From Vibrio penaeicida (lineage in GTDB: Bacteria > Pseudomonadota > Gammaproteobacteria > Enterobacterales > Vibrionaceae): a stretch of 64,000 nt of DNA. How positions within the stretch are numbered: the first letter of the stretch is position 1; each line of letters starts with the position of its first letter. Shown here one piece after another: positions 20,232 through 29,134 of the stretch. Position numbers and translations under genes: made by a program. The DNA is taken from NCBI RefSeq assembly GCF_019977755.1, contig NZ_AP025144.1, positions 2,108,001 through 2,172,000 on the forward strand, in the 5' to 3' direction. The notes below the pieces were generated by a model. It saw only the letters and a program-made list of their open reading frames with translations. It was not told the DNA's origin and ran no database searches.

Positions 20232-22445
20232 ATGTCAAAAGATAAACTTCCCCCTAAAGAGCCGACAAAACCACAAGATGGTGATCGCACTCAAATTGTT
20301 AAGATGGATCGTAAACCTAATGTTCCTTCGCCAAAAGCGAAAGAACCTTCTAAAACGTCAAGCAAACCGGATCCGAAAAGCAAGGTAGAGCCAACACCCA
20401 AGCCTTCAGAAACAAAGACTACTCCCGCAGTCTCTAAGTCAACCGATAAAGACGTAACGGTAAGCCCTGTATCCTCAAAATCACCAACTAAGCCACCGCA
20501 AACAAAAGCAACAAACACCAAAAATGTTTCAAACGCCGAAAGCCTCGTTGGCACTCTTGTTAAAGGGCGCTACAAGCTAGAAGCCTTGATTGGCCATGGC
20601 GGGCTGTGTGATGTATACCGTGCTAAAGATAAAGTATTAGAATCTTCGGGTTCCGAATCTCCTTACGTGGCTTTGAAGATTTTACAAAAAGAGTACACAA
20701 GCCAACCTGAAACAGCGCGAATGCTGATTCGAGAAGCACAAAATACGCAGAAACTAAGCCACCCTAATATCATCCGAGTGTTTGATTTTGGTGTCGATCA
20801 ACAAATTTACTATCTCGTCATGGAGTACCTTGACGGGGAAACATTAGAACAGCTTATTCAGCGCTCTCGTCCATCAGGCTTACAATATGGAAAAGCACTC
20901 GCGTTACTAGATCAAATTCTCGATGCACTTCATTACGCACATCACCAAGACATAGTGCATGCCGATCTGAAACCTGCAAACATCATGCTTAACTCTGATG
21001 GTCAGATAAAAATATTTGATTTTGGCGTATCCAAAACGTTTAAACTAAAGCAAGACCAATACGCTGCAGCTCGTAAAGAGACTAACGATAACGTCGGTGG
21101 ATACACACCTAACTATGCCTCTATTAATCTTATAGATGGTAAAGATCCTAAGCATACCGATGATCTGTTCGCTTTTGCCTGTATCGCCTACGAACTTCTA
21201 AGTTGCAAACACCCTTATGGTCGTAAACCCGCGAACGTTGCTTTGAAAGAAAACTTAAAGGCAAAAAAGCCGGACAATATGCCTGTCACAAAGTGGAAAG
21301 CAATCAACGACTACCTTGATCTAGAAAGCGCTCCAAAACTCGACTCAGCTGAAAAAATAAAAAGTTTCTTGCATAAAAACCACACCCCAGCAATTGCAGC
21401 TGGAGTGGCAATAATCGGACTTATTGGACTGCTAGGTTATGGTTACGGTCAATTGACAACCGAAATCGATCTTCATAAAGCTCGTGTTAGCCAACTAGAA
21501 ACGAGTATCCAAAACCACAATAACCTGCTTGAAACATCGCATAGCGAAGTCATAAAACTGATAGACAGTAAGCCAAGCCATCATGATGTAATCTCGCAAG
21601 GGCTTTTACGTCACCATAAAGACGCGATTATCTCTGAGTTTGAAACCCAGATAGACGAAATATTAAACGATAGAGAAAGTTCCTACCCGAACTACTACTC
21701 TATAGAAAAAGTTTTGGTAGAGGCTAAAAAGTACTATCCAGACTCTCACGAATTGGAAACCATTGTCGCTGACATTCGCTCCAGTAAATTATCGACCCTC
21801 TCGGTATTGGCGCAGCGAATTAATACTCACCTTGAAAAAGGTCGTTATAGTAAAGCGGACAAAAAAGATAATGTTTTCACCTTGTTCCTTGATCTGCAAA
21901 CCATTAACTCGGACTACCAGTTCAAACCATCTTCACTGGCTAATGACGTTTACGGGTCAAAATTTGAAACCGCACTTAAAGATAAAGATACGGTCACCCT
22001 TTCCGAGCTAATCGCGGTTGGTAACACTCTTTTTGAAAGTGTTGAACAACACAAACCGTTGCTTCAAAAAGGCAATGAAATGTCTACTGCTATCGAAGCG
22101 CTAAGCGCCTATCAACTGAGTTTAGACTCGGGTAATACACTGCCGTATCCATACGAAGCAGCTCGTATTCTATACGTAGAAGAATTGAGTACATTACGTT
22201 CTTCACTCGATGCGTCCAACACCATTAAAGAACTGGATAACCTAGTCGGAAACATCGATAATTTTGCAACAAAAGTACCAAGTGACTTTAGAGACGTTGC
22301 GAAGCTACGGTCCGATACAGCGAATCGCTACTTGGAGCTTTCTGACTTATTACTGAATAAGAGGAAGGCCTCGCAGGCAAGAGCTGCAATGAAAAAGGCC
22401 AATGAATTATTGCAGAAAGTTGAGCAGTCTAAGCAAGGCGGTTAA
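20232..22445 (+). CDS. ppkA: Membrane-anchored Ser/Thr kinase PpkA-like (T6SS activator kinase)
   Basis: Predicted kinase of the T6SS threonine phosphorylation pathway, substrate probably TagH. 737 residues. Layout: a Lys/Pro/Ser/Thr-rich disordered N-terminus (1-103), a Hanks-type kinase domain (about 113-380), a transmembrane helix at about 388-406, then about 330 residues of helical, probably periplasmic sequence. Kinase motifs: glycine loop GHGGLCDVY (121-129), catalytic Lys149 in VALKI, HAD at 243-245 with catalytic Asp245 and Asn250, DFG at 263-265. The Arg of HRD is Ala, so it is a non-RD kinase. No FGE-sulfatase or VWA domain is seen, unlike some PpkA proteins. Divergent from tagH; a TGGAG ribosome site precedes the ATG. 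Confidence 0.85.
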   Translation: MSKDKLPPKEPTKPQDGDRTQIVKMDRKPNVPSPKAKEPSKTSSKPDPKSKVEPTPKPSETKTTPAVSKSTDKDVTVSPVSSKSPTKPPQTKATNTKNVSNAESLVGTLVKGRYKLEALIGHGGLCDVYRAKDKVLESSGSESPYVALKILQKEYTSQPETARMLIREAQNTQKLSHPNIIRVFDFGVDQQIYYLVMEYLDGETLEQLIQRSRPSGLQYGKALALLDQILDALHYAHHQDIVHADLKPANIMLNSDGQIKIFDFGVSKTFKLKQDQYAAARKETNDNVGGYTPNYASINLIDGKDPKHTDDLFAFACIAYELLSCKHPYGRKPANVALKENLKAKKPDNMPVTKWKAINDYLDLESAPKLDSAEKIKSFLHKNHTPAIAAGVAIIGLIGLLGYGYGQLTTEIDLHKARVSQLETSIQNHNNLLETSHSEVIKLIDSKPSHHDVISQGLLRHHKDAIISEFETQIDEILNDRESSYPNYYSIEKVLVEAKKYYPDSHELETIVADIRSSKLSTLSVLAQRINTHLEKGRYSKADKKDNVFTLFLDLQTINSDYQFKPSSLANDVYGSKFETALKDKDTVTLSELIAVGNTLFESVEQHKPLLQKGNEMSTAIEALSAYQLSLDSGNTLPYPYEAARILYVEELSTLRSSLDASNTIKELDNLVGNIDNFATKVPSDFRDVAKLRSDTANRYLELSDLLLNKRKASQARAAMKKANELLQKVEQSKQGG

Positions 22446-22447
22446 TT

Positions 22448-22768
22448 TTGGAAAACTTATTCAAATTAATCAACGAAGCGAAGCAGACCAACACTTTGGT
22501 GACGGATAGGTACGGAAACCACTTTCTATTGCTTCCAAAAGAAGTGGTTCCTAGCGATGCTTCAGAATTTGCGGATAGAGTGAACACTAAGCAGTGGTTA
22601 AATCTGTCATCGATCAGGCGTGTTAACTATCACGCTCTATTTAGTCAGGTATCAACTTCAAACCAATTAACGGTCGGTGTTTTCGACTTGGAGTCTTCAC
22701 TCAATCAACTGCATCTTAAATTGGACAGAGGTGATATTGTCGCTCTCAACTTAGGTAGAAACCACTAG
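22448..22768 (+). CDS. Small unknown protein downstream of the T6SS kinase
   Basis: 106 residues, not recognised. The TTG start at 22448 is 2 bp after the ppkA stop, with AAGGCGG overlapping the end of ppkA as a plausible ribosome site, so translation is probably coupled. No signal peptide, transmembrane helix or known motif. A mixed alpha/beta pattern is likely: TLVTDRYGNHFLLLPKEVV near 16-35 and DIVALNLG at the C-terminus. A terminator follows it, so kinase and small gene form a two-gene operon. A cytoplasmic partner of the kinase or of the T6SS is inferred from position only. Confidence 0.65.
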   Translation: MENLFKLINEAKQTNTLVTDRYGNHFLLLPKEVVPSDASEFADRVNTKQWLNLSSIRRVNYHALFSQVSTSNQLTVGVFDLESSLNQLHLKLDRGDIVALNLGRNH

Positions 22769-22790
22769 ACCAACTCTCTTTCGTAGCGCA

Positions 22791-22820
22791 TGAGCCAGAT
22801 GGTAAATCTGGCTCACTTTT
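22791..22820 (+). terminator. Rho-independent terminator after the ppkA operon
   Basis: Perfect 10 bp inverted repeat TGAGCCAGAT / ATCTGGCTCA (22791-22800 and 22806-22815) with a 5 nt loop, followed by C and four T. It ends the rightward kinase operon. Confidence 0.8.
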
Positions 22821-23303
22821 CTCAGATTTTTAATTCATGCCCAACTTCTTCCACAGATACAACTAAGTTAAAGCTCAGTATTTTCCTCGAAATTCTCAAT
22901 AAAAGAACAGACTTTTATAAACCAGTGCTAAAAAGCTGTTGTTCACCTGTATCAGTTCAAAAAATTGACCTTTCAGAATCCTCAGTTCTGTAATTTGTCA
23001 TTATTTCTGCAATATTATCGACTAAAGTTAAGCCCTATCCTCAGGAAGAGGATGTCTCCAGCACGTAATTGCTCATTTTGTTTGTATCATTTTTAAGAAC
23101 GATATATCTTACTGATGATCTAGTAAGCTATTCTTGAGCTAATAGAGTAATTTTTTATGACTTTCTAGATAATTCAATATTATTATAACTATCAATAAAA
23201 TTGAGCAACCTAACGTAGTACAATAAATGTCAATACAGTTGTGTTGTTTTTCTAAGCGAATTATGGAACGAGGAAAGCACTTATTACGTGCTATTGCATT
23301 TCA
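22821..23303. other. Intergenic region (about 480 bp), AT-rich
   Basis: Between the T6SS cluster and the broken diguanylate cyclase gene. A short hairpin with arms ATCCTC / GAGGAT lies near 23038-23054. An open frame at 22790-22993 begins inside the terminator and has no ribosome site, so I do not call it. No convincing c-di-GMP riboswitch was seen. Otherwise nothing recognised. Confidence 0.5.
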
Positions 23304-25124
23304 ATGACAAATATAAAACCAAGGATGTTAGCGTACTTTTTAAGCATCTTCGCAATAGCTATGTTGCAATTATTACTTTCAGCTGGTGCATCCGCATCAG
23401 TATTCCCTATCGAAGTTACTGGGGAAGAAAATGGTAAACGTCTTACCGGGCGATACCTTCTTTGGCACGATCCATCGGGCAAAGCGGACATCAAAGACGC
23501 TATTCAATCTTTTGAGAATTAAGAGTTCAAGCCTCTCAGCACTAAGGGGTCTACTGGTTTGCAGCCAGGAGCCTTTTGGAGTATTTTCGCGCTGACCAAT
23601 ACAAGTGATGAAAAAATCACTGTCAATTTAGAATATATTGACCACCAACTCATCTACTTAGAAGCTTACCAACGCTCCGTTTCCAGCAATCATTACTCTA
23701 TGATTGCAGACCAATTTTTAGGTAATTCATTCTCTGAAAGATTAGTTCCCCACCTGAGGTTTGTCGTTCCTGTTACTTTGGAGCCTAACCAAACATATCA
23801 ATATATGTTCCGTTACGGATCTGATGGTCAAGGGTATGTTTTCCCAGACATGCGCATCTGGTCTTCAGATAACCTAAACTATAGCCAAGCAGTTGAAATT
23901 GCACTTATTTCCGTTGGTATTGGTAGCCTACTTCTTATGGCATTAACGTCATTTGTTGTTGGTGGCGCCTCTGGCGACAGAGTTTATATGGCGTATGGTA
24001 TTTATGCCATCGCCAAAATATTAACTTGGCCAACCATTTTGGGCTTCACCCACATGTTCATCTTGCAAGACAATTTTCATTGGAGCTTGATGTCGTTAGG
24101 TGGCGCAATTTCAATCATGACCGGTATTATCTTTGTCCGTTCAATGCTTCAAACGAAAGAAAAAACCCCAAAGCTGGATTGGGTGCTTCGTTTTATGATT
24201 TTGAACGCTTTCCTACTGGCTTTAGCAGCACTGTTTAGGGAAACAACCTACTCCGTAGTCCTTATTACTATCGCATTACTGCTCTACCCTTTTATGGCTG
24301 TTGCCGGCATTATTCGCTGGATCCAAGGTTCTCTAGTCTCTGCCATCTACACCGTTGCATGGGGTATTTTAGTTGCAGGGCTTTTTGCGCAAGCGATGAG
24401 GGATTTAGGTTACGTAGAGCATAACTTCGCGACATATTATTGGCCAGTGATTGCCTCTTTCAGTGAGATGGGAGTAATCCTAATTGCGATGGGTATTCGC
24501 TTACTACAACTCCGCAAACGAAAAGACAACGCTGAAACCTTATATCGTCGTCAGTTGGAACGAGCTAAATATGAGCTTGAAATGCTGGTCTCTGAACGCA
24601 CACAAGCATTGGAGCAAGAAAAGCAAAGAGCGGAAATTGAAGCTAGAACCGATCCTCTTACTGGTATTAGTAACCGTCGTAGCTTTATGAAACTTGCAGA
24701 AGAGTCATTTGACCGAAGCATGTTAGAAACGAAACCTTTGGCAGTCATTATGTTTGATTTGGACCACTTCAAAGAAATCAATGATCGCTTTGGTCACTCG
24801 ACAGGTGATAAAGCGCTCAAGCTTTTTGCCAGCACAATTTCAGGCAATATTCCCGACAACGCCATTTTTGGCCGATTGGGTGGCGAAGAATTTTGCATGG
24901 TATTCCATGGCGATCAAATGATGGCGATGGACATTTCAGAGTTTCTGCGTAGTACGATTGAAAACATATCCATAGACAACGGTGAAAGACAAGTTCGCTT
25001 TACCACCAGCGTCGGTATTTCTGTTTTGGATAACGAGAAACACATCGATCAACTGATTACAAATGCAGATAAGGCGTTGTACAGGGCGAAATACTCAGGA
25101 AGGAATAAGGTCGTCGTTGATTAG
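23304..25124 (+). pseudogene. 7TM-DISM GGDEF diguanylate cyclase interrupted by one in-frame stop
   Basis: Two open stretches, 23304-23519 and 23523-25124, are in the same frame and separated only by TAA at 23520-23522 (reading FEN-stop-EFKPLS). Part 1 has a signal peptide (MLAYFLSIFAIAMLQLLLSAGASA) and the start of an extracytoplasmic 7TMR-DISMED2-type domain. Part 2 has the rest of that domain, about seven transmembrane helices, a coiled coil (RRQLERAKYELEMLVSERTQALEQEKQRAE), and a complete GGDEF domain with DPLTGISNRRSF and active-site GGEEF. A CAA or AAA to TAA change would explain the stop. A TTG at 23559 with AAGGGG 8 bp upstream could restart translation, but the product would lack the signal peptide and half the sensor. 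Confidence 0.8.
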
Positions 25125-25173
25125 AGTCTGTTAATCTAACCTTACTCAGCCATCAAACCTCTACAAATGTCCA

Positions 25174-25211
25174 AGCCCCTACACATATCAAATGCGTAGG
25201 GGCTATTTTTT
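25174..25211. terminator. Terminator between the GGDEF gene and the catalase-like gene
   Basis: Hairpin with arms AGCCCCTACaCAT / ATGcGTAGGGGCT (one mismatch) at 25174-25204, followed on the + strand by ATTTTTT. It probably serves both converging transcripts. Confidence 0.75.
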
Positions 25212-25237
25212 AACCTTGGATTGAATTACTCATCTCT

Positions 25238-26458
25238 CTAATAGAAATCTTTATTTCCATCCAGTGGCTTGGCGAGGTAGTCAAAATCTCGCTTCCAAGA
25301 CCAATCTGGCGTAGACGATATGATTCTTTCCATTTTACATTTCTCGGTTTGATTTTCTTTTAAGCACCACGATGTGGGTTCTGGCACGGTTGCCTTGTTC
25401 ATCATATGACGGTAATCAGAAACCGCTTTGTAAACCAATCTTCGTGCCTTATTTAAACTTCCAAGGGGCTCCCATTCACCCACGGCTCTCCAAGGATTCA
25501 TAGAAACGTTTTCGCAAAACTCCGTTTGTTCTGGGCTGTTTATCAACTGAGGCGGAATATAAACCGTCGCGATTGGGATAAAAGGAGATGCCTTCTCAGA
25601 CCAAATTACCGTCGCATCATCAATCGGCATGTAATGACCAGTCAGCTTTTCTTGCACCATGAATTCAAAGCACGCGTCTCCATTTAAAAGTTGATTCTGG
25701 AGTTGAGTGTTTAAATAGTTTTCAGGCGATTTATCCACTTTTGATGGAAACTCCATTCCTTTACACGGTCTAGTAGAAAACTTGATCGCATTACTTCCCA
25801 GTTGGTAGGGAAGCATAGAGAAATACTGCGCATCTAACGGGGTGTTAATTACCGTAGTTACGGTTTGAACGGCACGATAAAACTGTTTGGGATGAAACCT
25901 AGGAGGGAAGAAACTGATAAACCACTTCGTACGCTCAAACTTCGCTAAAAAAAGCATGTCCTCTGCGTAATCAAAAATATTACGGTTAAAAAATGCAGGA
26001 ACGTTGGTCATGATAAAATCTTGATTCCCAGAATGCCCCAACTCGGGAGCAATTGGATCCCCTTCAACATTCATGACTTTGATTGCCATGCCTCGAGCAT
26101 CGCCCTTCTTATCTGCCTGAACGAGCATGTCACCGTTAGAAAAACGGATCCAGCTTGGGTACTCATGCCCTACCTTGCTAAATAAGCTTTGCTGGAATCT
26201 TTCTGGAATATCTGGGTTCACAGTAAACGTGGCTCGCACACACCCCGTCGCTTTCGCGTGAGCATCTCGCCTGTACGGCCTTCCGTTGTACTCTTCAGCA
26301 CGGCGTGAAATCTCGCGCGCACTGATGATGGAGGATTGCACCGCATCGAATTCAGGTTGCGACATTCCCATTTCAGCCGACACTTCATCCATCGAAAAAG
26401 AGGAATAAGAGACCAAAGCCGCCGCCACACCTAAGTAAATTGACGTTAATTTAACCAT
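25238..26458 (-). CDS. Periplasmic catalase-like haem protein
   Basis: 406 residues with an N-terminal signal peptide (about 1-22, ending SYSSFS). It has the catalase-fold core in shortened form: RRDAHAKATGCVRATFTV with the likely distal His67, then PSWIRFSNGD, QDFIMTNVPAFFNRN near 150-164, and a proximal-side region near the C-terminus. The family (catalase-related, sometimes called SrpA-like) may act as peroxidase or on lipid hydroperoxides; the reaction here is not known. Its ATG directly follows the stop of the upstream di-haem cytochrome gene (TAAATG), so the two are coupled. Last gene of the TetR operon. Confidence 0.8.
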   Translation of the reverse strand: MVKLTSIYLGVAAALVSYSSFSMDEVSAEMGMSQPEFDAVQSSIISAREISRRAEEYNGRPYRRDAHAKATGCVRATFTVNPDIPERFQQSLFSKVGHEYPSWIRFSNGDMLVQADKKGDARGMAIKVMNVEGDPIAPELGHSGNQDFIMTNVPAFFNRNIFDYAEDMLFLAKFERTKWFISFFPPRFHPKQFYRAVQTVTTVINTPLDAQYFSMLPYQLGSNAIKFSTRPCKGMEFPSKVDKSPENYLNTQLQNQLLNGDACFEFMVQEKLTGHYMPIDDATVIWSEKASPFIPIATVYIPPQLINSPEQTEFCENVSMNPWRAVGEWEPLGSLNKARRLVYKAVSDYRHMMNKATVPEPTSWCLKENQTEKCKMERIISSTPDWSWKRDFDYLAKPLDGNKDFY

Positions 26459-28633
26459 TTAGTGCACCTCCAAAGGATGGCTTTTAGCTGACTCGAATCG
26501 CGCTTCACAGGCTCTTTGTTCAGACTCGAAATAAGGCGCTTCTACATACTGATTCCAATTTTGAGGATCGCCCCCTAACGCCAGATCATAATCTGGATTT
26601 CCCAGCACCTTTAAGTACTCAATCAGTTCCATTCTTTCTTTAACACTCAGCAATGTGCCTATCCGACCAGTGACGTCTGCATCGGTAAACAAGTGCCCCT
26701 TATTGCCATTACCATCGATTTTTGTGTCGTGTAAGAAGGCGCCTTGTTTGATATCTGTCACGTAACCTAAATGAATAGGATCGTACTCTCGGTTTCCAAC
26801 ATAGAAAGCTTGAGGTCGTTCACTTTGCGGAGAAAGTAAGTGATAAATAGACGGTACAGAACCATTATGTAGGAACGGAGGCGTTGCCCAAACACCATGA
26901 AGCGGTCTCGATTTATAGGCTCGCTTGTTCGCTATTCGGAAAGGGATGTTTAAGCCGTCGTACTCAGGAATCAGAGACTTATCAATATGGTCGTCTTGGT
27001 ACAGTTTCGGAATCAATCGATTCAGTAAAATCTGCAAGCCATCTCCCGCATTGACTGGGGCAGAGTCAGGAATAATCTTACTCGCATCGTATTTGTGATC
27101 CATGTAGTTATTCGCTGCTGTTGCATCTGTCCCGATGATTTTGGTGTCAATCCACGGTAACGCCCACACCACCTCACGCCAGTCCTGACGGATCGCTCTG
27201 CCCGCTTCATAGGTAATATCGCCATCCATATCCCATTGCCAGTTCACATCATTTTGGTGAGCTGGATTCGCGCCTTCATGAGATGCTACCGGCCACTGAT
27301 ACGATTCTGAACGGTGAGGACCATGGCAAAACTCACAGCGCTCACTAAACAAATTCTTTCCTTGTGTCGCCATAGCAATATCGATATCGCCGAGGATCTC
27401 TTCAGGCCACCTAGGCGGTTCCAACGTCCTTAATTTGCCTTCAATACAATGCATTCCCGGCAAATCAATGACCGTTTCGCCAAACTCGTCCGATGTAAGG
27501 AGTTCACCATTGTCATTCACCAATTTGATTGGCGCTAAAACCCCCAAACTCTCACCGATATTTCGAGCCATCGGCTGGTTGGTAAAGCCCGTGTATTGCA
27601 CCCAATCAAAACGCCACATATCCCAGAGGAAAGGGTAACTTACGGGGGCATCTGCGATTCGTAGGTTGCTGGGTTCATCGATATCGTAGCCAAACACAAC
27701 ATTTCCGATTCGACCTACCGCGTCTGTTCTTCCTCGCCCTTCTTCAACGGGATAGAACTTAGGGTTACCGGCTGTTTTAGCAAAACCATATCCTTTTACA
27801 AGAAAGGCTTTTAGATCCTTTCTTAGCTTCATACGCTTATCCATATCTTCCCCGACAACGCGGTCGGCAAAGCGGTTAAACTTAAAAGGATCAGCATAAG
27901 TAAGAAAAGCAGAAGCGCCCAAAGACAAGATAAACTCGCCCTGTTTTACATTTGAAATGCTGTGAAGTGCTTGTCCACCATCGACACGAAGCGCCTTTCC
28001 TTGGTAATGCAACTCACCGGTGTGGCAAGCCGCACACGTAATGTCCAGTTTTTCACGCTGCGTTTTTGGATCGATGTGCCGCCCGAAACCGATGGGTAAA
28101 TTTCCGGGGTTCATGACACTAGGCTGCTGACCAGGGTCCACGATAAACCCCCAGCCTCTCATGTTATCGGTACTTGCTAGCATCCCTCTCGATAAAGGCA
28201 TTTCTAGGTTCACTAACCAACTGTATTCTAAGCCAAGAAGTTCTGTTCCTTGAGGGGTAAAATAATAGGTTTCTCTATCATTTTCAGTCCACCCTTTGTT
28301 CAAATAATGAACTTCATTCACGGTCTCCACCGTCAAGTTAGGTGCTAAATACGCTTTAACCTGAAAATAGATAACAGCCAAAACGAAGATTGAAAATATC
28401 GAAACTCTAACCCATTTAGGGCCAATGGAAAGCCAGAGGTTCCATAACGCCTTTATAACCCCCAGCCCCCATTTGTATACTTTTAGTAAGAGCTTTAACA
28501 CAACTCGGAACATCGCCTTTAGTGCTGTTAGTAGCGCTTTAAAAAGCCATTTAAACGGCAGAATAAGCCACTGAACTGTTTTTTCTAATTGCACATTGTT
28601 TTCCTGACATTGATAAATTGTCTGAAATAACAA
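26459..28633 (-). CDS. Membrane-anchored di-haem c-type cytochrome, RoxA-like / MauG-CcpA superfamily
   Basis: 724 residues. An amphipathic, hydrophobic N-terminal region (about 20-65) is followed by a transmembrane helix at about 76-92, then a large periplasmic part with two haem c sites: CAACH at 200-204 and CEFCH at 433-437. The regions around GFGRHIDPK, KSRPLHGVWATPPFLHNGSVP and ERMELIEYLKVLG match the RoxA-like/di-haem cytochrome c peroxidase pattern. RoxA-type proteins are oxygenases and MauG/CcpA types are peroxidases; which applies is unknown. A GTG at 28594 with AGGA upstream is an alternative start. The direct coupling to a catalase-like gene suggests peroxide or oxidised-lipid chemistry in the periplasm. 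Confidence 0.8.
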   Translation of the reverse strand: MLFQTIYQCQENNVQLEKTVQWLILPFKWLFKALLTALKAMFRVVLKLLLKVYKWGLGVIKALWNLWLSIGPKWVRVSIFSIFVLAVIYFQVKAYLAPNLTVETVNEVHYLNKGWTENDRETYYFTPQGTELLGLEYSWLVNLEMPLSRGMLASTDNMRGWGFIVDPGQQPSVMNPGNLPIGFGRHIDPKTQREKLDITCAACHTGELHYQGKALRVDGGQALHSISNVKQGEFILSLGASAFLTYADPFKFNRFADRVVGEDMDKRMKLRKDLKAFLVKGYGFAKTAGNPKFYPVEEGRGRTDAVGRIGNVVFGYDIDEPSNLRIADAPVSYPFLWDMWRFDWVQYTGFTNQPMARNIGESLGVLAPIKLVNDNGELLTSDEFGETVIDLPGMHCIEGKLRTLEPPRWPEEILGDIDIAMATQGKNLFSERCEFCHGPHRSESYQWPVASHEGANPAHQNDVNWQWDMDGDITYEAGRAIRQDWREVVWALPWIDTKIIGTDATAANNYMDHKYDASKIIPDSAPVNAGDGLQILLNRLIPKLYQDDHIDKSLIPEYDGLNIPFRIANKRAYKSRPLHGVWATPPFLHNGSVPSIYHLLSPQSERPQAFYVGNREYDPIHLGYVTDIKQGAFLHDTKIDGNGNKGHLFTDADVTGRIGTLLSVKERMELIEYLKVLGNPDYDLALGGDPQNWNQYVEAPYFESEQRACEARFESAKSHPLEVH

Positions 28634-28747
28634 TGTTAATAAACATTAACAAAACACGCAGTAATTTAGCGCCAAAAGGAGATCTCACTATCGCTTTATG
28701 CCTTTTAATGCCTAGTATTTACACATTTAGCTCAACCCTTTACCTCC

Positions 28748-29122
28748 CTAGCCAATCAATCCCAAAACACCCACTGGTAAAAGAAGAATCCATTGAGGAA
28801 GAGAAAATAGAAGGTTAGGCAAATGTAAACGCCACGCCACCCAGAGAAAAAGAAGCGCAAACAGAATGTATTGAACGGAAATAAACATAACACCAATATC
28901 CATGTTGGGCTTGTACGCCGAGAAAATTAACCAGACACCGGATGAAAAGAGCACAATCGTCACCATGTGCCAACACGCATACATTGTACTTTTAACACTG
29001 GTTTTCATGTCTGTAAGTAGAAATGGACGCACTGGATCGTAATGCCCTGCTATTAAATGTACGAAAGCGCAAAAAATAGCCATGACTCCCGCCCCTAACC
29101 ACCAGTAATTTGCAATATTCAT
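28748..29122 (-). CDS. Small four-helix membrane protein of unknown function
   Basis: 124 residues with four predicted transmembrane helices (about 6-25, 46-67, 75-95, 101-122). Polar features: HLIAGHYDPVRPFL between helices 1 and 2, and YACWHMVT in helix 2; the His and Trp could bind haem or quinone, but no family was recognised. It starts 12 bp after the ABC1-kinase gene stop in the same operon, so it probably works with the kinase or the downstream cytochrome. Confidence 0.7.
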   Translation of the reverse strand: MNIANYWWLGAGVMAIFCAFVHLIAGHYDPVRPFLLTDMKTSVKSTMYACWHMVTIVLFSSGVWLIFSAYKPNMDIGVMFISVQYILFALLFLWVAWRLHLPNLLFSLPQWILLLPVGVLGLIG

Positions 29123-29134
29123 TTTCTTTCCCTT

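Noticed and set aside
22790..22993. 67-codon open frame after the ppkA operon
   Set aside because: Begins inside the terminator hairpin, has no ribosome site, and its translation shows no recognisable pattern.
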